From assembly GCA_902555055.1 (NCBI GenBank), contig CACDQN010000001.1, positions 103,820-167,534 on the forward strand: a stretch of DNA of 63,715 bases. The letters run 5' to 3'. This document shows, piece after piece, positions 1-8,785 of this stretch. The notes beneath the pieces are model-generated. The model was not told the DNA's origin, searched no databases, and saw only the letters and a list, made by a program, of their open reading frames with translations. The stretch is from an uncultured Candidatus Actinomarina sp. Lineage in GTDB: Bacteria; Actinomycetota; Acidimicrobiia; Actinomarinales; Actinomarinaceae. The number at the start of each line of letters is the position of its first letter. The first letter of the stretch is position 1. Both the position numbers and the translations under genes were made by a program.

Positions 1-2
1 TT

Positions 3-1052
3 AGTACACCAGGTCCGTTAAGAGTAAACTCTTCAAATGTCTTTGAGAGGATTACCTCAGAGGAACTATGGGCTTGCACTTCCTGCAGAGCTTGCGATGA
101 GATATGCCCAGTAAACATAGAAATTCTAGACAAAATTTTGGATATGAGAAGACATTTAGCTTTGATGGAATCAGACTTTCCTTCAGAATTGGGAAAAGCA
201 TATGTAGCAATGGAAAACTCTTCCAACCCTTGGGGTGCTTCACAGAATGATAGGCTTAAATGGACGGAGGATTTAGATTTTGAAGTACCAATTCTTAATG
301 AAACTAACCATGAAGAATATGACTATTTGTATTGGGTAGGTTGTGCTGGTGCATTCGACGACAGAAATGTACCCGTCACTAAGGCAGTTGCAAAGCTACT
401 AGAAAGAGCTGGTGTTACTTATGCTGTCCTAGGACCAAAAGAAGTTTGCACGGGAGATTCTGCAAGAAGAACGGGTAACGAATTTGTATTTCAACAATTA
501 GCAATTCAAAATATTGAAAATATGAATAATTTAAAAGTTGAAAAAATTATAACCCAATGTCCACACTGCTTTAATACAATTTCAAATGAGTATCCTCAGT
601 TGGGAGGAAATTATGAAGTAATTCACCATAGTCAACTACTAACAGAGTTAGTACAGTCAGGAAGAATTGAAGTTGGCACAAGCGATAAGCCTTATAAAAT
701 CACTTATCACGATTCATGCTATTTAGGTAGACACAATGATATTTATACTGCACCTAGAGAGATTGTTGGGTCTATAGGCGGAATTGAAATTAGAGAGATG
801 AAGCGTCAAGGAACTAAAAGTTTTTGCTGCGGTGCTGGTGGAGGAAGAATGTGGATGGAAGAATCAACTGGCCAAAAAGTTAATATTGAACGCTCACAAG
901 AAGCTATTGACACTGGAGCAGATGAGGTAGCGGTAGCTTGTCCATTTTGCTACATCATGATGGATGATGGTGTAAAAGAACTGGGGTACGGAGATAATGT
1001 AAAAGTTCGTGATGTGTCATTGATATTATTAGACAATCTAAAGAAAGATTAA
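3..1052 (+). CDS. Fe-S binding oxidoreductase subunit with two CCG domains (5' end missing)
   Basis: The frame is open to the left edge, so the N-terminus lies outside the window; 349 residues remain. A ferredoxin-type 4Fe-4S motif C-x2-C-x2-C-x3-C-P sits at visible residues 25-35. Two cysteine-rich CCG domains follow, at roughly residues 113-205 and 235-330; the second keeps CCGAGGG and CPFC, while the first has CTG in place of CCG before the DSARR segment and ends in CPHC. This is the pattern of heterodisulfide-reductase-like (HdrD/GlpC-type) subunits; in actinobacteria such proteins are usually long and carry N-terminal membrane helices, which would be upstream. The likely role is electron transfer between a flavoprotein, perhaps ETF, and a quinone or disulfide. 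The partner is not known from this window. Its stop codon overlaps that of the convergent next gene by four bases. Confidence 0.85.
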   Translation, partial: STPGPLRVNSSNVFERITSEELWACTSCRACDEICPVNIEILDKILDMRRHLALMESDFPSELGKAYVAMENSSNPWGASQNDRLKWTEDLDFEVPILNETNHEEYDYLYWVGCAGAFDDRNVPVTKAVAKLLERAGVTYAVLGPKEVCTGDSARRTGNEFVFQQLAIQNIENMNNLKVEKIITQCPHCFNTISNEYPQLGGNYEVIHHSQLLTELVQSGRIEVGTSDKPYKITYHDSCYLGRHNDIYTAPREIVGSIGGIEIREMKRQGTKSFCCGAGGGRMWMEESTGQKVNIERSQEAIDTGADEVAVACPFCYIMMDDGVKELGYGDNVKVRDVSLILLDNLKKD

Positions 1053-1366
1053 GAGTTTCTGCCTAAGAAAAACTTATTTATATCTCCATTACTATTTTTA
1101 AGACTATACAAAATATAAATTGCAGTGGTAAGGTTTCCAAGGATCATTACAAAAAATATCCATATAATTGATTTATTTAATGGTTCTTTATAAAAAATCC
1201 AAATACTAAAAAGTGTAAAACCCGCATAGAGGTCAACAAGTGAAACAACTCCCCATGGTAATTGTGGAATGGGTGAGTCTAAAATAGATACTTGGCTTTG
1301 AGCCCACAAAATTACACCAATCATGGCTACAGTAATGATGTATGTAATTAACTTTGTTATAGTCAT
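1049..1366 (-). CDS. small membrane protein, DUF1475-like
   Basis: A 105-residue protein with an ATG start and three hydrophobic segments, at about residues 5-23, 38-58 and 65-88. Length, the tryptophan after the first helix and the spacing of helices resemble the DUF1475 family of short membrane proteins, whose function is unknown. It stands alone on the minus strand: the upstream neighbour diverges after 31 bases, and the downstream neighbour converges with both TAA stops sharing the palindrome TTAA at 1049-1052. No catalytic motif is visible. Confidence 0.6.
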   Translation of the reverse strand: MTITKLITYIITVAMIGVILWAQSQVSILDSPIPQLPWGVVSLVDLYAGFTLFSIWIFYKEPLNKSIIWIFFVMILGNLTTAIYILYSLKNSNGDINKFFLGRNS

Positions 1367-1397
1367 AATGTAGATTTTAAATTAATCAAAAAGAAAA

Positions 1398-2012
1398 ATG
1401 AAAGATAGCAAAATTATTTCAAGAATTTTAAGACTTGATAAAAATATATATAATGAACTTCTAGTTCAAAAAGATTCACTCCAAAAGTCTATATTTATTT
1501 ACTTAACAACATCTGTGTTACTTACCCTCGGTGTTTTTAGATTTATTAACGGCGTTTTAGATTTCATAAAAGAAAATTTAATGGCATTTCAGCAAGAACT
1601 ATCTACGCAGGAATTTTCGATGATTAGATCTTTAATTGACGAATTAGAAGTTGCTTTTAATAGTGAGAATGCTTTTTCTAACATAATATCTTCAATAACA
1701 TCATCTGTAATCTCAAGTGGTATAGGTCTTGTTATTATTTATTTTGTTCTTAAGTACCTATTGAGACAGGAATCTCAGCCAAAAAACTTACTTATTATAT
1801 ATTGCTATTCAAACATTCCAGGCCTGCTTATTGCACCAACATTTGTCATTTCATCAATTTTTGTGCAGGGTGTTCTGGTCACATTTGTAGCAGTATTCTC
1901 TATTGTGACCTTTGGGTCAGGCTTAAAACAGGTTTACTCACTTAGAAATATAGAAGTAATATTACTCCTTGTTTCATGGATGTTTGGTTCAACTATTCTA
2001 GGTTCAATCTAA
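1398..2012 (+). CDS. Yip1-like multi-pass membrane protein
   Basis: 204 residues with an ATG start. A short polar N-terminus is followed by about five hydrophobic segments: residues ~30-50, ~105-125, ~133-153, ~156-178 and ~184-204, with a long polar loop between the first two. The topology and the segment around residues 133-150 (tyrosines and proline in a helix) recall YIP1/YIF1-domain proteins in bacteria, whose role is not established. It reads into the MobA-like gene, whose ATG lies two bases after this stop. The family call is tentative; the membrane nature is clear. Confidence 0.5.
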   Translation: MKDSKIISRILRLDKNIYNELLVQKDSLQKSIFIYLTTSVLLTLGVFRFINGVLDFIKENLMAFQQELSTQEFSMIRSLIDELEVAFNSENAFSNIISSITSSVISSGIGLVIIYFVLKYLLRQESQPKNLLIIYCYSNIPGLLIAPTFVISSIFVQGVLVTFVAVFSIVTFGSGLKQVYSLRNIEVILLLVSWMFGSTILGSI

Positions 2013-2014
2013 TT

Positions 2015-2611
2015 ATGAATGCTGGAGTAATTCTTGCTGCTGGAGATTCTACCAGGATGGGTTTTCCTAAACAATTAGCTGAAATTAGAGATAAGTCCCT
2101 TCTTGAGTTAGTTGTTGAAAAAGTAAATAACTATTTTGAACTCTCTTCAGTAGTCTTGGGATTTGAAAATGAGACTATAACTGAGAAAATTAATTTTCAT
2201 AGTTCAAATATTTTGATTAATGAAAACTGGAGCGAGGGAATTATTTCATCTATAAGAACCGCATTGTTTTTTTATCAAAATCAAAAAGAAATTGACGGCC
2301 TTGTTTTCTTTCTTGGCGATCAACCCGATGTTAAGAACGAAGTTATTCAAAGTATTCAGAATAAGGAAGTCCATGATAATAAAGTTTTAATTCCTCAATA
2401 TAGATATAAGCTAGATTTTCCTGTTTTTGTACCGAGACAATTATGGCCAAAGCTTGAACTGTTAACACAAGAAGATAGTGTTGAGGTAGAGCCCTCTGTT
2501 TATAAAGATTTCGACTTAATTGATTATTTTATTTCTTCGGAGACAAAAGTTGAAAAGTTAAATTTCAATTTTCTTAGTCCAACTGATTATGATGAAGAAA
2601 AAGATTTTTGA
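2015..2611 (+). CDS. MobA/MocA-like nucleotidyltransferase
   Basis: 198 residues. The N-terminal signature ILAAG-x3-RMGFPKQ (residues 5-18) is the nucleotide-binding loop of the MobA-like NTP transferase family; a second element GDQPD near residue 105 holds the metal-binding aspartate typical of MocA/MobA. Family members attach CMP or GMP to molybdopterin or to related cofactors. The short length and the GDQP motif suit a molybdenum cofactor cytidylyltransferase, but no molybdenum enzyme is in the window, so the substrate is open. An upstream in-frame ATG at 1976 would lie inside the previous gene; the ATG at 2015 begins exactly at the conserved domain and is preferred. Confidence 0.7.
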   Translation: MNAGVILAAGDSTRMGFPKQLAEIRDKSLLELVVEKVNNYFELSSVVLGFENETITEKINFHSSNILINENWSEGIISSIRTALFFYQNQKEIDGLVFFLGDQPDVKNEVIQSIQNKEVHDNKVLIPQYRYKLDFPVFVPRQLWPKLELLTQEDSVEVEPSVYKDFDLIDYFISSETKVEKLNFNFLSPTDYDEEKDF

Positions 2612-2674
2612 GAGTGGGAAAATCTTATATAAAAAATCATTTGTTTATGTTGAAAATTTTGTAAAATTTAAAAC

Positions 2675-3079
2675 ATGAATTCAATTGATTCAATAAATGG
2701 CATGACTCATACTGAGGCTACAAAATTAAGAAGAGCAAGGGTCAGGACAACAACTACATTTTTACAAATAGCATCATCACGATCAGGAAGAGCATTATTA
2801 ACTAAAGAAACGGGAATTAGTTCTCCCAAACTTCTTCACTGGGCGCGCCGAGCTGAATTAATGAAAATCAAAAACTTAGGAAGAGATTATGCAGATCTTC
2901 TTGAAGCAGCCGGTGTGGAGAGTGTTTCAGAACTAAGAAGAAGAAATCCTGAATCTCTCCATGAGTCAATGGATCTTATAAATGTAAAAGCAAAAATTGT
3001 AGAAAGAATGCCATCACTTAAAAGAGTTAATAAATGGATAGAAGACTCAAAAGATATAGAGATCAAGGTTTCTTCTTAA
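2675..3079 (+). CDS. DUF4332-like helix-hairpin-helix protein
   Basis: 134 residues, ATG start, soluble and basic. The C-terminal half contains the run LKIKNLGRDYADLLEAAGVES-like pattern (residues ~62-85) of a helix-hairpin-helix fold, where a short helix ends in a GRxYA turn followed by LL-x-AGV, as in DUF4332 proteins. The N-terminal half is rich in arginine and threonine. DUF4332 proteins are thought to bind nucleic acid by analogy with other HhH folds, but none has an established role that I can cite. It lies between the MobA-like gene and nadE with 63 and 26 bases of spacing. Confidence 0.6.
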   Translation: MNSIDSINGMTHTEATKLRRARVRTTTTFLQIASSRSGRALLTKETGISSPKLLHWARRAELMKIKNLGRDYADLLEAAGVESVSELRRRNPESLHESMDLINVKAKIVERMPSLKRVNKWIEDSKDIEIKVSS

Positions 3080-3105
3080 TAATTCTTATTATCTATCATT
3101 AAGGT

Positions 3106-4812
3106 GTGAACAAAAGAACAGTTAGAATTACAGGAGCACAATGCTCCTTTTCTGTAGGGGCAATTCAACAGAACAAAAATAAAATTCTTGATTGTTTTGA
3201 AAAAGCTGAATCAGTTGAGTCAGATATTGTCATTTTTCCTGAACTTGCTATTACTGGATATCCACCAGAAGATTTACTTTTAAGAGATAGCTTTATAGGT
3301 AAAAATTTTGCAGTGCTTGAAGAAATTGCAGAATTTTCTACTAATACAAGTGGAATTATAGGATTTGTAGACAGAAAATTAGATAACCAAAGCTCAGATA
3401 AAAATAGTAGAACTATAGCTAATGCTGCTGCAATTGTTCAAAATGGTGACGTCAGAGGAATATATCATAAAACATTTTTACCGAATTATTCTGTATTCGA
3501 TGAAGCAAGATATTTTTCTAAAGGTTCAGAATCAGATCACTTGTTTTGGTATGAAGATGTTGCAATTGGGATTAATATTTGTGAGGATATTTGGATTGAA
3601 GACGGACCAGCCGAAGATCAAGTTAAAAATGGTGCCTCTTTAATTATTAATATTAATGCCTCTCCTTACGACATAAATAAAAGTGAATCGAGAAAAGAAA
3701 TTGTTAAAAATAAAGCAGCCAAATTAAAGGTACCAATTATTTACTTAAATATGGTTGGCGGTCAAGACGAACTTGTTTTTGATGGAGGCTCTTTTGTGGT
3801 CGATGAAACAGGAGAAATCATTTATCAAGCAAGTCAGTTTGACGAAGAGGTATTTCATTTAGATTTAGATCTACTTATCAAGAGGTCTGCAGATAAATCA
3901 AACCTAGAGTTAAGAACCAAATCATTAGAGTTAGAGAGTAGAGTCTCCGCCCCTACACTTACGGAAAATGAATCTATTTACTCAGCTTTAAAACTTGGTT
4001 TATTTGACTATGTTACAAAAAATAGCTTTAAAAAAGTACTCATCGGTATATCAGGAGGAATAGATTCTGCTTTAACCGCAGCTATATGTGTTGATGCTCT
4101 AGGATCTGAAAATGTAATTGGTGTTGCTATGCCATCAAAATATAATTCAACGGAATCTTTAGATGATGCTATAGAATTATCAAAAAATTTAAATATGGAG
4201 TTAAAAGTTATTGAAATTGAACCACTTGTGGAGACCTTCAGAAGCACCTTATCTTCAGCAGTGGTAGATAAATTATCTCAAGTTACGGATGAAAATATCC
4301 AATCTAGAGTTCGGGGTAATATTTTGATGGGGCTATCAAACCAAACTGGAGCTATGGTTGTTTCAACTGGGAATAAATCAGAAATGGCTGTTGGATATTC
4401 AACATTATATGGTGATTTAGCCGGTGGATACGCTTTACTTAAAGATCTTTATAAAACTAAGGTGTACGATTTATCTAATTTTAGGAATAGTCTTTCTGAA
4501 GTAATTCCTAAGAACATCATCCTGAAAGAACCTAGTGCAGAACTAAAACCAAACCAACTTGATAAAGATTCCCTGCCCGAGTATGAGGAACTAGACACCA
4601 TACTTAATTTGTATATAGAAAACGACAGTTCGTCAGAATCAATTATTGCAACAGGAATCAATGCTTCTTTAGTTTATGAAGTTTTAGAAAAAGTAGATAG
4701 GAATGAATACAAAAGAAAACAAGTAGCTCCCGGTGTAAAATTGACTGAAAAAGCATTCGGCAAAGACAGACGAATGCCAATTACCAATACCTACATAAGG
4801 CAAAGTGATTAA
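3106..4812 (+). CDS. nadE: glutamine-dependent NAD+ synthetase
   Basis: 568 residues with a GTG start. It makes NAD+ from deamido-NAD+, ATP and glutamine, the last step of NAD synthesis. The N-terminal nitrilase-type glutaminase domain (residues 1-260) shows the triad: E46 in FPEL, K122 in YHKTFLPNY and C159 in NICEDIW. The synthetase domain (about 285-568) has the ATP pyrophosphatase loop SGGIDS at 316-321, STGNKSEMAVGYST, and the C-terminal GRRMPITN-type tail seen here as DRRMPITN. The two-domain form lets glutamine replace free ammonia. It is the first gene of a tight series with the aminotransferase (2-base gap), selD, a hydrolase and a glycosyltransferase. Confidence 0.95.
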   Translation: MNKRTVRITGAQCSFSVGAIQQNKNKILDCFEKAESVESDIVIFPELAITGYPPEDLLLRDSFIGKNFAVLEEIAEFSTNTSGIIGFVDRKLDNQSSDKNSRTIANAAAIVQNGDVRGIYHKTFLPNYSVFDEARYFSKGSESDHLFWYEDVAIGINICEDIWIEDGPAEDQVKNGASLIININASPYDINKSESRKEIVKNKAAKLKVPIIYLNMVGGQDELVFDGGSFVVDETGEIIYQASQFDEEVFHLDLDLLIKRSADKSNLELRTKSLELESRVSAPTLTENESIYSALKLGLFDYVTKNSFKKVLIGISGGIDSALTAAICVDALGSENVIGVAMPSKYNSTESLDDAIELSKNLNMELKVIEIEPLVETFRSTLSSAVVDKLSQVTDENIQSRVRGNILMGLSNQTGAMVVSTGNKSEMAVGYSTLYGDLAGGYALLKDLYKTKVYDLSNFRNSLSEVIPKNIILKEPSAELKPNQLDKDSLPEYEELDTILNLYIENDSSSESIIATGINASLVYEVLEKVDRNEYKRKQVAPGVKLTEKAFGKDRRMPITNTYIRQSD

Positions 4813-4814
4813 TT

Positions 4815-5633
4815 GTGTATCTAATTAATAGTGTACAAGTGGAAAAAAATGATTTCACAATTCCAATAGAAAACATGGGAGTTTGGAGAGGTGATGGAGT
4901 ATTTGAAGCAATTAAGATTCACGATGGTTATCCATTTGCAATAGACCTCCATATTGATCGACTTGCAAGGTCTTGCTCAAAAGTATATTTTGAAAATATT
5001 GATTATGAAAAAATTAAAGAAGATATAATTTTCATTGCTAACAACTATGAAGATGGCTATGTTCGTACATTAATTTTACGAAGTGAAAAAAATAGTCACG
5101 ATATATTTTGTTTTTACCAACCACCAATCTCAATTTCGCAAAACTTTTCACTTCAAACACAAAAAGCCTTTTGGCAGAGTGGTGGGGATTATGATTTAGA
5201 CTCAACATTTAATATTGGAACAAAATCTACTTCATACGGAATGAATATAAGCCATACAAGGGCGGCGGAACAGGCTGGATTTACAGATGCACTTCTTTTA
5301 AACAAAGATGAAATTATTTTAGAAGGTCCTACATTTACATTTGGCTGGATTAATAATGATAAAATATATGTTCCAGATTTAAAATTGGGAATCTTGGACT
5401 CAATTACAAGGCAGTATCTAATTAAATTTGGAGTTGAAAAAAAACTTACGGTTTTAGAAGACAGAATCAAAACTAGTGATTTGGAAGAAATTGATGCTTG
5501 TTTTGTATTATCAACTGCTAAACATGCAGTCCCTGTGTTTAAAATTAATGAAATAGAATACGCAAATCATGATTTAATTACAGAAATTCAGAATGTATTT
5601 ATTGAGCAAATAAGGACAGAGCGGTTAAATTAA
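4815..5633 (+). CDS. class IV PLP aminotransferase (BCAT / aminodeoxychorismate lyase type)
   Basis: 272 residues, GTG start two bases after nadE. The fold IV signature is visible: GVWRGDGVFEAIK near residues 21-33 (the usual RGDGVFE), HIDRLARSC, the PLP lysine in GTKSTSY near residue 139, then EAGxTDALLL-like and EGPTFTF, and GILDSITRQ near the C-terminal third. Family members are branched-chain aminotransferase, D-amino acid transaminase and 4-amino-4-deoxychorismate lyase (PabC). The early RGDGVFE and short length favour a PabC-like or D-amino acid-type enzyme over a large BCAT, but the sequence alone does not settle this. It shares an operon with nadE and selD. Confidence 0.8.
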   Translation: MYLINSVQVEKNDFTIPIENMGVWRGDGVFEAIKIHDGYPFAIDLHIDRLARSCSKVYFENIDYEKIKEDIIFIANNYEDGYVRTLILRSEKNSHDIFCFYQPPISISQNFSLQTQKAFWQSGGDYDLDSTFNIGTKSTSYGMNISHTRAAEQAGFTDALLLNKDEIILEGPTFTFGWINNDKIYVPDLKLGILDSITRQYLIKFGVEKKLTVLEDRIKTSDLEEIDACFVLSTAKHAVPVFKINEIEYANHDLITEIQNVFIEQIRTERLN

Positions 5634-5640
5634 AAGGAGG
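5634..5640 (+). promoter_or_regulatory. strong ribosome binding site that fixes the selD start
   Basis: AAAGGAGG lies in 5633-5640, five bases before the GTG at 5645. The nearby ATG at 5643 is followed at once by a stop, so GTG at 5645 is the only sensible start upstream of the in-frame UGA. Confidence 0.7.
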
Positions 5641-5644
5641 TTAT

Positions 5645-6682
5645 GTGAGACTTACAGAATACTCTCATGGTGCTGGTTGAGCATGTAAACTTTCTCAGAA
5701 AGAACTTGCTCAGGTACTGAAGCACTTTAAACAACAAAATAAATCAGACTCTCACAAAATACTTGTTGGTCTTGACATCCCTGATGATGGAGGGGTAATT
5801 GAACTACAAAGTGGTATTAAAATTATACAGACTGTTGATTTCTTCACGCCAATATTAGATGATCCTTTTGATTGGGGAAGGGTTGCAGCAGCGAATGCTC
5901 TATCTGATATATATGCAATGGGAGGAAAGCCAATATCGGCTTTACAGCTTGTTTCTTGGCCAAGGGAAGACCTATCTTTCGAGATTCTTTCAGAGGTGCT
6001 AAGAGGTGGTTTGGAAATAATGAATAAAGCTGGCTGTACTATTATTGGCGGCCACAGTATTGATGATAAAGAACCAAAGTATGGTTTTGCAGTTACTGGA
6101 ATTATTGAAGAGAACATCTATAGAAAGACAAATATAAAAGAAGGTGATGTTTTATATTTAACTAAACCTCTTGGATCGGGAATTATCTCATCGGCAATCA
6201 AAAAAAATATAGCAAGCAAAGATTCTATTAAAGAAGTAACTGATTTAATGACAACTCTTAATGACAAAGCTCTTCAATTCGCTTCAGAAATGGGTGCTAA
6301 TGCAATTACAGATGTTACCGGTTTTGGCTTACTTGGACATTTACTTGAAATGATTGGTGAAAGTGACTTGTCAGTTAATTTATATTCAAATAAAATACCA
6401 ATTCTTAAATATGCAGAGCAATATTTAGAACAGGGTATTTATCCCTCTGGAAGTAAGAGAAACTTGGAGGCTGTTAGAGAAAATATTCAATTTGATAAAA
6501 GTGATGAATCAGTAGTAAATTTAATTGCAGATGCACAAACCAGTGGAGGATTACTATTTTCATCTCCTAAAAATACTTCTAAAAATATCGATGCTCTATG
6601 TCAGAAAATAGGAATTCAAGTATGGGAAATAGGAAATATTGTTTCTAAATATAAAAATAAAGTCAATATTATTAAGTCTTAA
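5645..6682 (+). CDS. selD: selenide, water dikinase, itself a selenoprotein (UGA = Sec12)
   Basis: Makes selenophosphate from selenide and ATP, the selenium donor for Sec-tRNA. Read from GTG 5645 the frame has one internal TGA at 5678-5680 and is then open to TAA at 6680-6682, giving 345 residues, the normal SelD length. The TGA falls in SHGAG-U-ACK, exactly where other SelD proteins have the catalytic Cys or Sec followed by the essential lysine (here K15). A gene finder without recoding would start at the internal ATG 5918 and lose the first 91 residues, including the active site. Later motifs are VDFFTPI, DPFDWGRVAAANALSDIYAMGG and TDVTGFGLLGH. A hairpin begins at the UGA. The stop overlaps the next start by one base. 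Confidence 0.93.
5678..5712 (+). promoter_or_regulatory. candidate bacterial SECIS hairpin beginning at the selD UGA
   Basis: TGAGCA at 5678-5683 pairs perfectly with TGCTCA at 5707-5712, and inside it CTTTC at 5690-5694 pairs with GAAAG at 5698-5702 around the loop TCA. A two-part stem with the UGA at its foot and an apical loop about 15-20 bases downstream is the known layout of bacterial SECIS elements bound by SelB. The fold was found by eye; no energy was computed. Confidence 0.65.
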
Positions 6683-7605
6683 TGATAAAAACAATCACAA
6701 AGATATTTGCATTTGTAACAATATTTAAAAACTTACTTGAAACTAAGAAGGGTGATATCACTGGAACGACCCAAATTCACCCTAGTAAGTATCCAGGTCG
6801 AACAGTGTTTATTCGAGAAAAAGAATATTTCATTAGAGAGTCCTATATTGAAGGTACAACCCCTGTAGTTCTTTTACATAGTTGGGGTTCAGATTCTTTA
6901 GGGAGTTGGTTTAAAGTTTTACCAAAGATTAAAGAAAAAAAATCTTTTATTGCTATTGATTTAAGAAACCATGGAAAATCTGATTCAAGTTGGAAAAGAT
7001 GGGATGTTGATGAAAATGCAGATATAGTGATAAGCATTTTAAAGCAATTAAATATAGAATCATGTGATTTAGTTGGATGGTCTATGGGAAGTGCTGTAGG
7101 CATGTCTATTGCAAAAAAACAAAAAAAACTATTAAGAAAACTTATTTTAATCACCCCTTTTAGTTGGCTTGGAGGAGCTGTTTATAATGAAAAAGTTGCA
7201 TTCAAAATCTTTGTAAGTTTTGTAAGAATTAGGGAAAGATTATTTCCAAATTTTAATCCTCAATCAAAATACTCATTTCTTAAAAAATCAAACTCTATTG
7301 AAGATGAATATACTGAATGGGCATGGAACAACTTACATAGATCAAAAGATGATTTTATTTATGCAGATGGGGGAAGGTTTGTAGTCCCATATGATGCAAG
7401 GCCATGGATTAATCAAATTGAATGTCCGACACTTGTAATTACTGGTGGAAAAGACAAATTAGTTCCTGAAGAAACATCTAATGAAGTAATTAATAATTTG
7501 CCAAATGTAGAATCTAAAATTATTGCAGATGCCGGACACTCGATTCCATGGACACATTCCGATGAACTCATGAAAGAAATAAACCATTTTCTAGATAATG
7601 AATAA
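6682..7605 (+). CDS. alpha/beta hydrolase
   Basis: 307 residues, ATG overlapping the selD stop. Alpha/beta-hydrolase fold elements are in order: oxyanion region LLHSWGSDS near residue 72, DLRNHGKSD near 95, nucleophile elbow GWSMGS near 132-137, acid aspartate in GGKDKLVPEE near 255, and the histidine in DAGHSIPWTH near 282. An N-terminal hydrophobic stretch of about 20 residues could be a membrane anchor or just a cap helix. The substrate cannot be told. The tight coupling with selD and a glycosyltransferase probably reflects operon packing rather than shared function. Confidence 0.8.
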   Translation: MIKTITKIFAFVTIFKNLLETKKGDITGTTQIHPSKYPGRTVFIREKEYFIRESYIEGTTPVVLLHSWGSDSLGSWFKVLPKIKEKKSFIAIDLRNHGKSDSSWKRWDVDENADIVISILKQLNIESCDLVGWSMGSAVGMSIAKKQKKLLRKLILITPFSWLGGAVYNEKVAFKIFVSFVRIRERLFPNFNPQSKYSFLKKSNSIEDEYTEWAWNNLHRSKDDFIYADGGRFVVPYDARPWINQIECPTLVITGGKDKLVPEETSNEVINNLPNVESKIIADAGHSIPWTHSDELMKEINHFLDNE

Positions 7606-8728
7606 AGTACTTTTTGTCGCACCCACCAAGTACAAGTATCCAATTAATGAAGATTTAAAAAGTAAATTTGTAATATTATCAGAGATTTGTAAACCTTTTA
7701 TATTTGCATTTAGTGATAAGAAAAAAACAACTACAGTTGGAAATACAAACTTAATTCTTAATAAAAAATTAAATAATAGATTGTTGAATTATCTTAAAAT
7801 AATTTACCTTTTTGCATTTATCGTACCTAAAAAAATAAAACAGTACCAGATTGATATTGTTTGCCTTCAAGATCCTGTTACAAGTTATTTTGCTATCAAA
7901 TCTTTAAAATTCAGAAACTCTAAAGTAAAAATTATCCTTGAGTCTCATGGAGATTTTATTGAAACAATTGCTCTTGAAAAAAAATTATTAGTTCCATCTA
8001 TTTATAAAATACTATTCAAACTTTTCTCTTCCTACTCTGTTAAAAATGCGGATCAAATTAGGTCCATCTCCTCCTTCACTGAAGAGCAAGTCAAAGCTTA
8101 TGGATATCAGGGAAATTTTGTTAGATTTCCAGCTTGGATAAATCTTGATAAGTTTTTAAATGCAAAAGTTACAAGAGATTCAAATAATGATTTTAAGATT
8201 ATATTTGTCGGCAGCGTTACTGACAGAAAGAACCCTGAATTAATTGTTAAGGCAATTAGTGCAATAGATGGTGAAATATCTTTAGAAATAATAGGCCCCA
8301 CCCCTAACAAGAGTTACCTTAATAAGTTGAAAGAATCTATACATAACTCACAACATAAAGAAAATATTTTGTTAACACCATTTACTGCTCTTGATGAACT
8401 TATAAAAAAATATTCAAATGCAAATCTATTTATACTGGCATCTAAATCAGAAGGTTTAGGTCGTGTAGTTATTGAAGCTCAAGCAACAGCATGTCCAGTA
8501 TTAGTTTCGAGTAATACGGGAGCAGTCGATTTAATAATTGATAATGAAACAGGTTATATTTTTGAAAATGATAATTTAAATGATCTAAAAGACAAAATTA
8601 AAAATATAATCGATAATCAGCTGTATTCAGTCCAAGTAGGTGTAAATGGAAAAAGTTTTGTAACCCAAAACCATACAATTGAAAATTTTAAATTTGGATA
8701 TAAAAAGCTGTTTGATTTAGTTAGCTAA
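7598..8728 (+). CDS. glycosyltransferase family 4
   Basis: 376 residues. The GT-B fold is supported by the C-terminal domain: FVGSVTDRKNPE near residue 205 (start of the second Rossmann domain), the nucleotide-sugar binding segment SKSEGLGRVVIEAQATACPV near 285-305 and SSNTGAVDLI followed by NETGYIFE. The N-terminal acceptor domain is poorly conserved and contains a hydrophobic stretch near residues 65-78 that may touch the membrane. GT4 enzymes use a nucleotide sugar with retention and typically build polysaccharide or glycolipid. The start overlaps the hydrolase stop by eight bases. Confidence 0.8.
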   Translation: MNKVLFVAPTKYKYPINEDLKSKFVILSEICKPFIFAFSDKKKTTTVGNTNLILNKKLNNRLLNYLKIIYLFAFIVPKKIKQYQIDIVCLQDPVTSYFAIKSLKFRNSKVKIILESHGDFIETIALEKKLLVPSIYKILFKLFSSYSVKNADQIRSISSFTEEQVKAYGYQGNFVRFPAWINLDKFLNAKVTRDSNNDFKIIFVGSVTDRKNPELIVKAISAIDGEISLEIIGPTPNKSYLNKLKESIHNSQHKENILLTPFTALDELIKKYSNANLFILASKSEGLGRVVIEAQATACPVLVSSNTGAVDLIIDNETGYIFENDNLNDLKDKIKNIIDNQLYSVQVGVNGKSFVTQNHTIENFKFGYKKLFDLVS

Positions 8729-8785
8729 AATTTATAAATCTAATAAGAAAATAAAATTGTCTATCTCTGTTGCTATTCTTTTAAT

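Noticed and set aside
5918-6682. A 254-residue SelD starting at the internal ATG
   Set aside because: It lacks the catalytic N-terminus; the full frame through the UGA from 5645 has normal length and all motifs.
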